Position numbers and translations under genes: made by a program. The notes beneath the pieces were generated by a model. The model was not told the DNA's origin and made no database searches. It worked only from the letters and a program-made list of their open reading frames with translations. 12,467 nucleotides of DNA from the NCBI GenBank assembly GCA_029256565.1, contig JAQSXQ010000166.1:1-12467 (forward strand), written 5' to 3'. Each line of letters begins with the position of its first letter. Position 1 is the first letter of the stretch. Origin of the DNA: Mycobacterium sp. (GTDB taxonomy: Bacteria; Actinomycetota; Actinomycetes; Mycobacteriales; Mycobacteriaceae). Shown here piece by piece: positions 5,904 to 12,467 of this stretch.

Positions 5904-7070
5904 ATGAAAGCGCTCGTATGGAATGGCGTCAACGATCTCGCGTACGAGACCGTCGACGACCCGCAGATCCTCAACCCCAATGACGTGATCGTGCAGGTGC
6001 GGCTCACCACCACCTGCGGATCCGACCTCCACTTCATCGACGGCTACATCCCCGGCATGCGGGCGGGCGACGTCTTCGGCCACGAATTCATGGGCGAGGT
6101 CATCGAAGTCGGCCGCGAGGTCACCAAGACGAAGGTCGGCGCACGCGTCGTCGTCCCGTCGTTCATCGCCTGCAACCAGTGCTGGTACTGCGACCGCGAC
6201 CTGTATTCGCTGTGCGACACCACCAACCCGAACGCCGAACTGCAGGCACCTCTGCTCGGGTCCCCCACCGCCGGGATCTACGGCTACACGCACGAATTCG
6301 GCGGGTACGCGGGCTCGCACGCCCAGTACATCCGGGTGCCGTTCGGTGACGTCAACTGCTTCGAGGTCCCCGAGTACGTCACCGACGAGCAGGCCCTGTT
6401 CATGTCCGACGCCGTGCCGACCGGGTACATGGGCGCCGACTTCTGCAACATCGCCGCCGACGACACCGTCGCGGTGTGGGGCGCAGGCGCCGTCGGTCTG
6501 ATGGCCGCCCGCAGCGCGCTGCTCAACGGGGCGGGCAAGGTCCTCGTCATCGACCGGCTGCCCGAACGGCTCACGCTGGCAGAGCGTCTCGGCGCCGAGA
6601 CCATCAACTACGCCGAGGTCGACAGCGTCCAGGAGGCGCTGCGGGAGGCCACCGGTGGCCGCGGCCCCGACTCGGTGATCGAAGCCGTCGGCATGGAGGC
6701 GCACAGCACCGGCGTGCAGCACGCCTACGACCGCGCCAAGCAGGCCCTGCGCCTCGAAACCGACCGTGCGGCCAGCCTGCGTGAGGCGATCCTGGCGTGC
6801 CGCAAGGGTGGCGTCGTCTCGGTGCTCGGCGTGTTCGGACTCACCGACAAGTTCCCGATGGGCGCCATCATGAACAAGGGCCTCACGCTGCGCTCGGCGC
6901 AGCAGCACGGCCAGCGCTACATCCCGCAGTTCTTCGACTACGTCCAGCAGGGCGACCTCGACCCGTCGATGCTCATCACGCACGACCTGCCGCTGTCCGA
7001 AGGCGTGCGTGCCTACGACATGTTCAAGAACAAGACCGACGGGTGCATCCGGGTGGCCTTGCGGCCCTAG
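5904..7070 (+). CDS. zinc-dependent alcohol dehydrogenase, formaldehyde-dehydrogenase-like
   Basis: The 388-residue product is a medium-chain dehydrogenase/reductase with two zinc sites. Catalytic-site candidates are C38 (TTCGSD), H60-E61 (GHEFMGEV) and D169 (SDAVPTGY, the Asp typical of formaldehyde-dehydrogenase-like members). The structural site is C90-x2-C93-x2-C96-x7-C104. The nucleotide-binding GAGAVG is at 193-198, and an Asp ends the next strand (VLVIDRLPERL), favouring NAD over NADP. A 30-residue insertion after IEAVGMEAHS and full length are normal for the glutathione-independent formaldehyde-dehydrogenase-like branch. It oxidises an alcohol or aldehyde adduct; the true substrate is unknown. 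It is the second gene of the SRPBCC operon. Its TAG stop shares the palindrome CTAG (7067-7070) with the stop of the convergent rhomboid-like gene, leaving no intergenic space. Confidence 0.88.
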   Translation: MKALVWNGVNDLAYETVDDPQILNPNDVIVQVRLTTTCGSDLHFIDGYIPGMRAGDVFGHEFMGEVIEVGREVTKTKVGARVVVPSFIACNQCWYCDRDLYSLCDTTNPNAELQAPLLGSPTAGIYGYTHEFGGYAGSHAQYIRVPFGDVNCFEVPEYVTDEQALFMSDAVPTGYMGADFCNIAADDTVAVWGAGAVGLMAARSALLNGAGKVLVIDRLPERLTLAERLGAETINYAEVDSVQEALREATGGRGPDSVIEAVGMEAHSTGVQHAYDRAKQALRLETDRAASLREAILACRKGGVVSVLGVFGLTDKFPMGAIMNKGLTLRSAQQHGQRYIPQFFDYVQQGDLDPSMLITHDLPLSEGVRAYDMFKNKTDGCIRVALRP

Positions 7071-7699
7071 GGACGCGTGCTGGCGCTGGGCCATTCGTCG
7101 GGAGGGAACGGCCTAGCGTCGCGGTCGGGTGCGTTGACGGTCGAAGCCAGCCCGACGGTGAAGGCCGTCAGGTGTCCGACCTCCGTGGCGGTCGGCCGTG
7201 CCACCGCGTTGGCGGCTAGCGCGCCGGCGACGACGAGTTGGGTCCGTGCGCGCCACGCGGCCGGTACGTAGCCCGACAGCGCGCCGGCCACCCCGAGCAC
7301 GAAGTAGCTCACCCCGACGTCGCGGGCGTTGACCAACCGCGACGGCGCGCGACCGGTGCGAATGCGCAGCCGCAGGTGGCCCTGCCCGACGTAGGTGCCG
7401 ATGACGTGCGCTGCCGAGCCGACGAGAAGCCAACGCCCCGTGCCCAATCGGCGCTCCGCGGGCGTCACCACCGTCGCGAACACCGGGACGTACGGCCACC
7501 ACCGGCGATCGTCGAGCCAGAACAGACTCGACACCAAGACCCGCGCGGGCTCAGTCCGCAGCCGGCGCAGGTTCGTCGAGTGCTCCCGCTGCAGACGCCG
7601 CGACCCCAGCCGCCCTGCCGACCGTTGGCGCCGCGTCGTCGCGAAGAGAATCGCCAGCCACACCCAACTGAGTGGAACGCCGCGCGCCAGTCTCAGCAC
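7067..7699 (-). CDS. rhomboid-like integral membrane protein (210 aa)
   Basis: In the ancestral arrangement this is a separate gene starting at GTG 7699, inside the last codons of EAL-DICT 2 (overlap GTGCTGA with the old stop TGA 7693-7695), so translation was coupled. Hydrophobic stretches lie at about residues 8-22, 54-78, 90-106, 128-145, 154-168 and 174-188. The pattern SSLFWLD...WWPYVPVFATVVTPAERRLG resembles mycobacterial rhomboid-like membrane proteins. GVSY (S131) and GHLTAFTVG (H176) sit where rhomboid proteases have their GxSG serine and the HxxGxxxG histidine, so a protease dyad may be kept, although GVSY is not canonical. Today the frame is continuous with EAL-DICT 2 because of the 10-bp duplication, so it may be made only as the C-terminal part of a chimera or by internal initiation at GTG 7699. 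The EAL-DICT 1 copy has no such partner. Confidence 0.7.
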   Translation of the reverse strand: MLRLARGVPLSWVWLAILFATTRRQRSAGRLGSRRLQREHSTNLRRLRTEPARVLVSSLFWLDDRRWWPYVPVFATVVTPAERRLGTGRWLLVGSAAHVIGTYVGQGHLRLRIRTGRAPSRLVNARDVGVSYFVLGVAGALSGYVPAAWRARTQLVVAGALAANAVARPTATEVGHLTAFTVGLASTVNAPDRDARPFPPDEWPSASTRP

Positions 7700-8959
7700 A
7701 TGCGATCCAGCAGGCTCCGCACGCACATGGTCACCAGCGTCCGGTCGTGGGTCATCACCACGTCGAACCGCGTCGAACCGACGATCCCCATCGGCCATCT
7801 CGGTGTCCGGGCTGTCGCGCTCGCGGGCGATCAGTGCCGACGCCGTGTGCGGGCCCAGGATCACCACCGTCCACTCCAGCTTGAGCGGATCGTCGGCGGC
7901 CAGCGGCACGCCGCGCACTCCGTGGCCGAGATCGTCGGGCAGATCTTCACCGAACACGGCGACGAGCGGCAGCTCGGCGGCCATCGCCTGATAGTTGGCC
8001 TTCGTGCGCTGCGTGAAGTACGTCGCGCGCTGCAGTGCGGTCATCAACATCGGCGGATCGGCGGCATGACGGGCCTGGCTCTCGATGTGCCGCGAGAACG
8101 CCAGCAGCGTCTTCTTGCGGGCGGTGCGCGGGGTGAGCGACCGCGACGCGAGGTCGAACGGCGACTCGGAGTCCACGGCCACGACGCTGCGCTTTGCTGG
8201 CATCGACCACGGCACCGCGTCGCCGTGCCCCTCGAGCGAACTCGCGCGGCCGAACTTGTACCCCTGCCCCAGACTGGCGCCCACTGCCAGCGCCTGCTCG
8301 AGGTGGTAGTCGTTCTCGATGCCCTCGGCCAGAATCACCGCGCCGGTGCGTTCGTGATGGGCCAGCACCGCCGACAGTGTCCGGGCCTGGTCGCGTGACG
8401 GATCCGCTTGCACCAGGGCGAGATCGAGCTTGATGATGTCCGGCCGCACGACGTCGAGCATCGCCAGCGAATCCGGATGTGCGCCAACGTCGTCCAGCGC
8501 CACCGAGAAGCCGTCCGCGCGGATCTCGGCCAGCTTGCGCAGCAACGCGCGGGGATGCGCAAGCAGGCTGCGCTCGGTGAACTCGAACGTAACCCGGAGG
8601 CGGTCGCGCGCCGACGCCAACACCTCGTCCTCGGCGGGCCCGACGTACGTGCTGGTGGGTTCGCAGTTGACCAGCAGCATCGTGCCGGGCGCCAGGTCGT
8701 TGCGGAGCGCGAGGTCGATCCCCGCGGTGATGCACGTCTGGTCGAGGCCGTCGAGGCCGCCGTGCGCCGCGGCGTGCTCGAACACGGCTTGCGGACGCGG
8801 ATCGTCGAGTGAGGGCCACCTCGCAAGCGCCTCGTAACCGACGGTGTCGCCATCGGGCAGCGCGACGATCGGCTGGTAGGCCGGGACGATTCCGACGCCT
8901 GCGACAGCGTCATCGAGACGGTCCACGGCCGACGGAGCTTGCACTTGCAACCTGGCCAT
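7067..8959 (-). CDS. EAL-DICT protein 2, fused by frameshift to a rhomboid-like protein
   Basis: ATG 8959 follows a GGGGGG ribosome site, and the first ~393 codons closely resemble EAL-DICT 1. Landmarks include AYQPIVAL, E43-A-L, VNCEP, FEFTERSLLAHP, LDDVGAHPDSL, IKLDLALV, AEGIE and GQGYKFG, then the DICT domain with FSRHIE, PPMLMTALQRATYFTQRT and LEWTVVILGPHTASALIA. At codon ~394 a 10-bp tandem duplication (7761-7780) shifts the frame. Removing one copy restores RRFDVVMTHDRTLVTMCVRS then LLDRMC and a TGA at 7693-7695, for 418 residues against 419 in the paralogue. As it stands, the last ~25 residues are replaced by a basic linker, and translation continues in frame through the rhomboid-like gene to TAG 7067. 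The read-out is a 630-residue EAL-DICT-membrane chimera. Catalytic EAL residues look intact. Whether the fusion is biological or a sequencing error cannot be told here. Confidence 0.82.
   Translation of the reverse strand: MARLQVQAPSAVDRLDDAVAGVGIVPAYQPIVALPDGDTVGYEALARWPSLDDPRPQAVFEHAAAHGGLDGLDQTCITAGIDLALRNDLAPGTMLLVNCEPTSTYVGPAEDEVLASARDRLRVTFEFTERSLLAHPRALLRKLAEIRADGFSVALDDVGAHPDSLAMLDVVRPDIIKLDLALVQADPSRDQARTLSAVLAHHERTGAVILAEGIENDYHLEQALAVGASLGQGYKFGRASSLEGHGDAVPWSMPAKRSVVAVDSESPFDLASRSLTPRTARKKTLLAFSRHIESQARHAADPPMLMTALQRATYFTQRTKANYQAMAAELPLVAVFGEDLPDDLGHGVRGVPLAADDPLKLEWTVVILGPHTASALIARERDSPDTEMADGDRRFDAVRRGDDPRPDAGDHVRAEPAGSHVLRLARGVPLSWVWLAILFATTRRQRSAGRLGSRRLQREHSTNLRRLRTEPARVLVSSLFWLDDRRWWPYVPVFATVVTPAERRLGTGRWLLVGSAAHVIGTYVGQGHLRLRIRTGRAPSRLVNARDVGVSYFVLGVAGALSGYVPAAWRARTQLVVAGALAANAVARPTATEVGHLTAFTVGLASTVNAPDRDARPFPPDEWPSASTRP
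7761..7780. repeat. 10-bp perfect tandem duplication causing frameshift
   Basis: The unit CGTCGAACCG occurs twice head to tail (7761-7770, 7771-7780). In the same place EAL-DICT 1 (around 4018-4032) has a single unit. Ten extra bases shift the frame of EAL-DICT 2 by one, remove its natural C-terminus and join it to the rhomboid-like frame. Short tandem duplications of this size arise by replication slippage. Confidence 0.88.
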
Positions 8960-9027
8960 GAGCCCCCCTTGGTTGCACGTCGTGTGCCCAGTCGTTGATG
9001 CAGCAAACATCCTCGGGCTCATTCGCG

Positions 9028-9033
9028 ATAGTA
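9028..9033 (-). promoter_or_regulatory. candidate -10 box TACTAT upstream of EAL-DICT 2
   Basis: On the minus strand TACTAT (9028-9033) fits the mycobacterial housekeeping -10 pattern TAnnnT and would start transcription near 9021, about 60 nt before ATG 8959. No good -35 hexamer is seen, which is common in mycobacteria. A second, weaker possibility nearer the gene is GTTT-N15-GGGCAC, a one-base variant of a SigF site. Confidence 0.35.
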
Positions 9034-9092
9034 GGTGCTGCACACGCGTCCCGCCCGCCGCGAGATGTGACGATTTGGTGCCGTCGACGGCG

Positions 9093-10451
9093 CTACTTGC
9101 CGCCCGGGTACGTTGCGGCGGCGAGGGCGAGGATCTCCTCGCGGTCGGCGGCCAGGAGGAACCCGGCCGCGATCGCCGTGTCGAGCGCGTCGGTGAACCG
9201 CCCGAGGTAGTCGGCGGAGCCGCCCGGGTAGAGCCGGGCGAGTGTGTCGGCGTCGAACACCTCGCCGGAGCCGAACAGCAGCGCCATCACGTTGGCCGTC
9301 GGCGTATCGCCCGGCGGGAGGCCCGACGTCCGGGCCACCGGCACGTCGACCCACGGCGTGCGGACTCCGCCGGACGCCAGACCGTGGTCGTCCAGTACGA
9401 GTTCGGCGGCGTCGGTCACGTCGATCGGCGGGGCGCAGGGCGGCGTGGCGCCGGTGCGCACCCACTCGACGAGCCTCGCGATCGCGGCCTGCAGCACGTA
9501 GTGGTGCTGTGGCGCGAAGTTGATGGCGTAGGGCAACTCCTGGCCCATCAGCGACCGCGTCGGCGCGTAGGCCTTGACCAGGTCGGCCAGCGGAGCCGCG
9601 CCGGAGTCGACGAAGCCAACGCTGATCGTGTAGTTGTCGGCGTGCGCCGTACCCGGGATCTCCCAGACGCGGAGACACTCCGAGTCCGGTTGCCGCGCAG
9701 CGAGATAGCCCGCCCGCACCCCACCGACGAGGTCGGTCTCGGTGATCACCGTCTGCACCGGCACCCGTAGCTCGTCGGTGAACGGCACCGCGCGCTGATC
9801 GCCGGCGTCGTCGAAGATCGAGCTGCCGTCGAGCGGCGCTGCCGGGCCGAAGCGGGAATGCACCAGGAACCCGTCGTACACCTGCGCCGCCGCGTCGACG
9901 ACGTTGACGTACGTCGTGAGGAACAGCGCGGACTGCGACTCTCCCACCGCCACCACCGTTTCCGGGGTGAGGCCGCCGAGGACGTCGGCGTCGCGCACCA
10001 CGCGTCCGGCCTGGCTGAACACGTCGTAGGCGTACGCGTCACCGGGATGGTGCAGTGCCGAATACCGTTGCGGATTCTGCGTCTTGAGCGACATGTCCAG
10101 GCCCAGGCTGGCGCCGCCCTCGATCCCGACCCGCTGCGCGGACACCGCGACGTAGGCGTGGCCCGCGCGGACGATCTCGCGGTGCGCCATGAACCACACC
10201 GCGGGCGCGTCGAGGCCGCCACTGACGTTGAGCCACTCCACGATCACCGTCCCGCTGAACCGGGCCGGGTCGGTGGGCGTCAGCACGACGATGCGGGTGG
10301 TGTAGTCGGCTTCAGGCTGACCGCCAGCAAACGAACTCGCTATCCCGGAAACGAAGAACTCCTCGGCGCGGTAGCCGACCGTGCCGACGTCGTACGCGCC
10401 GAGAAGGAGATTCGGCGCACCGGGCACCGGCGTGACGACCGGGTCGTTCAC
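9093..10451 (-). CDS. alpha/beta hydrolase domain-containing protein (452 aa)
   Basis: The product looks like the large 'alpha/beta hydrolase domain' family of actinobacteria and proteobacteria, whose members are mostly uncharacterised esterase-like proteins. The nucleophile elbow is VVAVGESQSA with S172 in GxSxS. TETD and later GTAHAD are placed to supply the acid and the His of a catalytic triad. WLNVSGGLDAPAVW near residue 73 is characteristic of this family and probably shapes the oxyanion region. There is no signal peptide or membrane segment in the chosen frame. Start GTG 10451 is only 4 nt after the kinase TGA (10456-10458), so translation is probably coupled. Coupling to a sensor kinase suggests, but does not show, that the hydrolase acts in the same response or is its target. 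A 133-nt gap separates it from EAL-DICT 2 downstream. Confidence 0.8.
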   Translation of the reverse strand: MNDPVVTPVPGAPNLLLGAYDVGTVGYRAEEFFVSGIASSFAGGQPEADYTTRIVVLTPTDPARFSGTVIVEWLNVSGGLDAPAVWFMAHREIVRAGHAYVAVSAQRVGIEGGASLGLDMSLKTQNPQRYSALHHPGDAYAYDVFSQAGRVVRDADVLGGLTPETVVAVGESQSALFLTTYVNVVDAAAQVYDGFLVHSRFGPAAPLDGSSIFDDAGDQRAVPFTDELRVPVQTVITETDLVGGVRAGYLAARQPDSECLRVWEIPGTAHADNYTISVGFVDSGAAPLADLVKAYAPTRSLMGQELPYAINFAPQHHYVLQAAIARLVEWVRTGATPPCAPPIDVTDAAELVLDDHGLASGGVRTPWVDVPVARTSGLPPGDTPTANVMALLFGSGEVFDADTLARLYPGGSADYLGRFTDALDTAIAAGFLLAADREEILALAAATYPGGK

Positions 10452-10455
10452 CGGA

Positions 10456-12264
10456 TCATCCGACGGCGGCGTTGATCGTGGGCGCGTCGATCATGCCCTT
10501 CTCGACACCCCACATCGTGGCGATGGTGCGGTACTCGCCGGTGGCGATGAGGTGCTCGACCGCCAACCGCAGCGACTCGGCGAGCGGCGAACCCTTCGCG
10601 ACGGGATAGCCGTACGGCGCGACGTCGAAGATCTCGCCGGCCGGCTCCAGCGCGCCCGCACTGAGTTTCACCGCGAAGCCCGTGACCGGGGAGTCGGCCG
10701 ACATCGCCTCGACGTCACCGGCGAGCAGCGCCTGGGTGAGATCGTCCTGGCGGCTGTAGACCACGATGTCGATCGGCGCCAGCCCGGCGGCCGTGCAGGT
10801 GGCGCTCTTGGCGGGCAGCTCGGTGGTCTCCTGGATCGTCGCGAACTGCACGCCCACCCGCAGCCCGCACGCCGCGTCCGGGTCGACGGACCCGCCTGCG
10901 CGCTTGGCCCACAGCGTGCCCGCCTGGAAGTAGGTCACGAAGTCGACGGTCTTCTCCCGCTCGGCGGTGTCGGTGATCGACGACATCCCCACGTTGAAGC
11001 TGCCGCCGCCGACCGAAGGCATGATGCTCTCGAACGCGGTCTCGCGGTAGTCCGCCGACAGGCCGAGCACGCGGGTGATCGCGTTCATCAGGTCGACGTC
11101 GAAGCCGACGATCTCGCCGGAGGAATCCTCGAACTCGTTGGGCGCGTAAGGCGTATTGACGCCGATCACGAGGCGACCCGTGGCACGGACGTCCGGCGGC
11201 ACGGTCGCCGCGATCTGGGGTACCGCTCCGTCCGGCGCCACCGCGGGCACCGTCGACTCGGCCACCCCGACCGGCTGGGTGTCCCGAGCAGGCGATCCCC
11301 ACAGCTGCCACGCCCCGAACGCGCACAGGCCCGCCAGCACCACGACGGCGCTCGACACCGCCAGCGCCCGCCACGGCGTGGTTTGGTGACCGGTCGGCAA
11401 GGGCGCGGAATGCCGTCCGCTGGTCCGGATCGAGCGCGCCCTCGGCACCGGTGCGGTCAGCGCCCGCCGCGCAGCGCCCGCCAGCTGGGCCGCGGTCTGG
11501 TACCGCTTGATCGGCTTCTTCGCCATGCCCGTGGCGATGACGTCGTCGAACGCGCCGAGCTTCGGGTCGCTGGCCGACGGCTTCGGTGGCGGCGACATCA
11601 TGTGCCCGGCGATCTGCTGCTCGAGGCTGTCGGCCTGATACGGCCGGACGCCGGTCAGCAGCTCGTAGAGCACGCACGCCAGTGCGTAGGTGTCCGCGCG
11701 ACCGTCGATCGGCCCGCCCTCGAACCGCTCCGGCGCCATGTAGCCCAACGTGCCAAGGGTGTTGCCCGCCGTCGTCATCCCCGCCTCGCCCGCGGTGCGC
11801 ACCAGACCGAAGTCGATGAGGTAGGCGAAGTCCCGGTCGGTCAGCAGGATGTTCGACGGCTTGACGTCGCGGTGGATCAGGCCCTTGGCGTGCGCGGCGT
11901 CCAGTGCGCTGGCGACCTGCTCGATCACCGACACCGCCGTCGCGGGATCGAGTGGCTTCTTGTCCTCGGCGAGGATGGCGCCGAGCGTGCGGCCTTCGAT
12001 CAGCCGCATGTCCAGGTAGAGCCTGCCGTCGATCTCGCCGTAGCCGTGGATGGGGACGACGTGCGGGTCGTTCACCCCCGCGGCGGCCTGCGATTCGCGG
12101 CGGAACCGCTGCTGGAAGACCTCGTCGGCGGCCATGTGCGGCGGGAGGACCTTGAGCGCGACGATGCGGTCGGTCTTGGTGTCGTAGGCCTGGTAGACCT
12201 CGCCCATGCCGCCTCGGCCCAGCAGCATCTGCAACTGGTAATGCCCGAAAGGTGTCGCATCCAC
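10456..12264 (-). CDS. transmembrane Ser/Thr protein kinase with extracellular solute-binding domain
   Basis: The 602-residue product has three parts. Residues 9-270 are a PknB-type kinase: GRGGMGEVY (16-24), K38 in VALKVL, E57, HRD 131-133 with K135 and N138, DFG 151-153, activation-loop Thr at 164, 165, 169 and 172, and APE 177-179. All catalytic residues are present. A Pro/Arg/Thr-rich juxtamembrane linker leads to one membrane span at about 299-321. Residues about 360-590 form a type-3 periplasmic amino-acid-binding-like domain (RLVIGVNTPYAPNEFED, GFDVDLMNAI, SSITDTAEREKTVDF). R436 in that last motif matches the Arg that binds the ligand carboxylate in this family, and two Cys in the domain could form a disulfide. 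Start GTG 12264 follows GAGGAG at about 8 nt. It probably senses an extracytoplasmic amino acid or similar solute and phosphorylates cytoplasmic proteins. Confidence 0.92.
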   Translation of the reverse strand: MDATPFGHYQLQMLLGRGGMGEVYQAYDTKTDRIVALKVLPPHMAADEVFQQRFRRESQAAAGVNDPHVVPIHGYGEIDGRLYLDMRLIEGRTLGAILAEDKKPLDPATAVSVIEQVASALDAAHAKGLIHRDVKPSNILLTDRDFAYLIDFGLVRTAGEAGMTTAGNTLGTLGYMAPERFEGGPIDGRADTYALACVLYELLTGVRPYQADSLEQQIAGHMMSPPPKPSASDPKLGAFDDVIATGMAKKPIKRYQTAAQLAGAARRALTAPVPRARSIRTSGRHSAPLPTGHQTTPWRALAVSSAVVVLAGLCAFGAWQLWGSPARDTQPVGVAESTVPAVAPDGAVPQIAATVPPDVRATGRLVIGVNTPYAPNEFEDSSGEIVGFDVDLMNAITRVLGLSADYRETAFESIMPSVGGGSFNVGMSSITDTAEREKTVDFVTYFQAGTLWAKRAGGSVDPDAACGLRVGVQFATIQETTELPAKSATCTAAGLAPIDIVVYSRQDDLTQALLAGDVEAMSADSPVTGFAVKLSAGALEPAGEIFDVAPYGYPVAKGSPLAESLRLAVEHLIATGEYRTIATMWGVEKGMIDAPTINAAVG

Positions 12265-12306
12265 CGTAGAAACTCCTCGGCTGCGGCCAGTCGGTGTGTC
12301 GAGGAG

Positions 12307-12312
12307 AAGTTA
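12307..12312 (-). promoter_or_regulatory. candidate -10 box TAACTT upstream of the kinase
   Basis: On the minus strand TAACTT (TAnnnT) is preceded by TCGACT at about 15 nt. It would give a start of transcription about 35 nt before GTG 12264. It is the only TAnnnT-type box that I find in the 107-nt gap between the right-edge gene and the kinase. Support is weak. Confidence 0.25.
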
Positions 12313-12371
12313 CCGCACATTCGGTCGAGTCGACGAAGAACTAGGCAGTCCGTGCCAGTTTCTCGCCCGCC

Positions 12372-12467
12372 TCAGCGCGCAGCGTGCGGGTACTCGGCCT
12401 CGCGCTTCTGGAACTCGAGGATCTCGGGGTTGGCGATCACGCCGTCCTGGATCTCGATGGCGCGCTG
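12372..12467 (-). CDS. C-terminal fragment of an unrecognised protein
   Basis: A minus-strand frame enters from the right edge and ends at TGA 12372-12374 after 31 codons. It begins QRAIEIQDGVIANPEILEF and ends in QKREAEYPHAAR, which looks like the helical, charged end of a cytoplasmic protein. Codon use, with G or C at nearly every third position, matches the neighbouring genes and supports it being coding. I do not recognise the family from this tail. It is 107 nt upstream of the kinase on the same strand. Confidence 0.55.
   Translation of the reverse strand, partial: QRAIEIQDGVIANPEILEFQKREAEYPHAAR

Noticed and set aside
5250..7094. 614-codon open frame on the minus strand across the SRPBCC and alcohol dehydrogenase genes
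   Set aside because: It lies exactly antisense to two well-recognised genes, and its translation (His, Val, Arg and Gly rich with no domain pattern) is what high-GC third positions produce on the opposite strand.
9080..9091. 12-bp perfect palindrome GCCGTCGACGGC just after the hydrolase stop
   Set aside because: It has no loop and no T-tract, and short GC palindromes around GTCGAC are frequent in such DNA. A terminator or operator call is not justified.
10715..11677. 320-codon minus-strand frame within the kinase gene
   Set aside because: It is Arg/Ala-rich sequence in an alternative frame of a kinase with intact motifs, so it is a shadow.
1..12467. tRNA, rRNA, CRISPR array, insertion sequence or phage genes
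   Set aside because: I saw no transposase, integrase, regularly spaced repeats or RNA-gene signatures; the only repeats are the inverted repeat at 2735-2895, the 10-bp duplication and the EAL-DICT paralogy.

Overview
The window is high-GC DNA with actinobacterial codon use. Its gene families (EAL-DICT proteins, a rhomboid-like membrane protein, a Ser/Thr kinase fused to a solute-binding domain) and its promoter motifs of the GTTT-N15-GGGTA type point to a mycobacterium, probably an environmental Mycobacterium/Mycolicibacterium. That assignment is inference; no rRNA or marker gene is present.

Layout, left to right. At 2-307 is the C-terminal tail of a GGDEF-domain protein. It is followed by a small stand-alone ANTAR-like protein (369-689), a 71-residue acidic protein (750-965) and a ThDP-dependent pyruvate oxidase/acetolactate-synthase-like gene (977-2709). 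The ThDP gene is broken by a frameshifting deletion of roughly 34 nt inside the cofactor-binding motif. A 161-bp imperfect inverted repeat (2735-2895) fills the convergent gap before a minus-strand DsbA/FrnE-like thioredoxin-fold protein with a CxxS active site (2926-3615). Next come a tiny zinc-ribbon protein preceded by a six-codon leader ORF (3697-3875) and the first EAL-DICT protein (3951-5210), all on the minus strand. A divergent plus-strand pair follows: an SRPBCC protein (5364-5891) and a zinc-dependent, formaldehyde-dehydrogenase-like alcohol dehydrogenase (5904-7070). Convergent to it is a second EAL-DICT gene. A 10-bp tandem duplication near its 3' end shifts its frame into the overlapping rhomboid-like gene, giving one continuous 630-codon frame (7067-8959). 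The right part holds a coupled minus-strand pair: a transmembrane Ser/Thr kinase with an extracellular amino-acid-binding-type domain (10456-12264) and an alpha/beta hydrolase (9093-10451). The window closes with the last 31 codons of an unrecognised gene (12372-12467).

Two themes tie the region together. The first is second-messenger and stress signalling. One GGDEF tail and two EAL-DICT paralogues sit within 9 kb, and three small operons carry promoters resembling mycobacterial SigF sites (before the 71-residue protein, the zinc ribbon and SRPBCC-ADH), with a weaker variant before the DsbA-like gene. The second is recent gene decay or rearrangement: two independent frame-disrupting lesions (an apparent deletion in the ThDP enzyme and a 10-bp duplication in EAL-DICT 2) lie about 5.4 kb apart. 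The kinase with a built-in solute sensor, translationally linked to a putative hydrolase, is the most unusual intact module.
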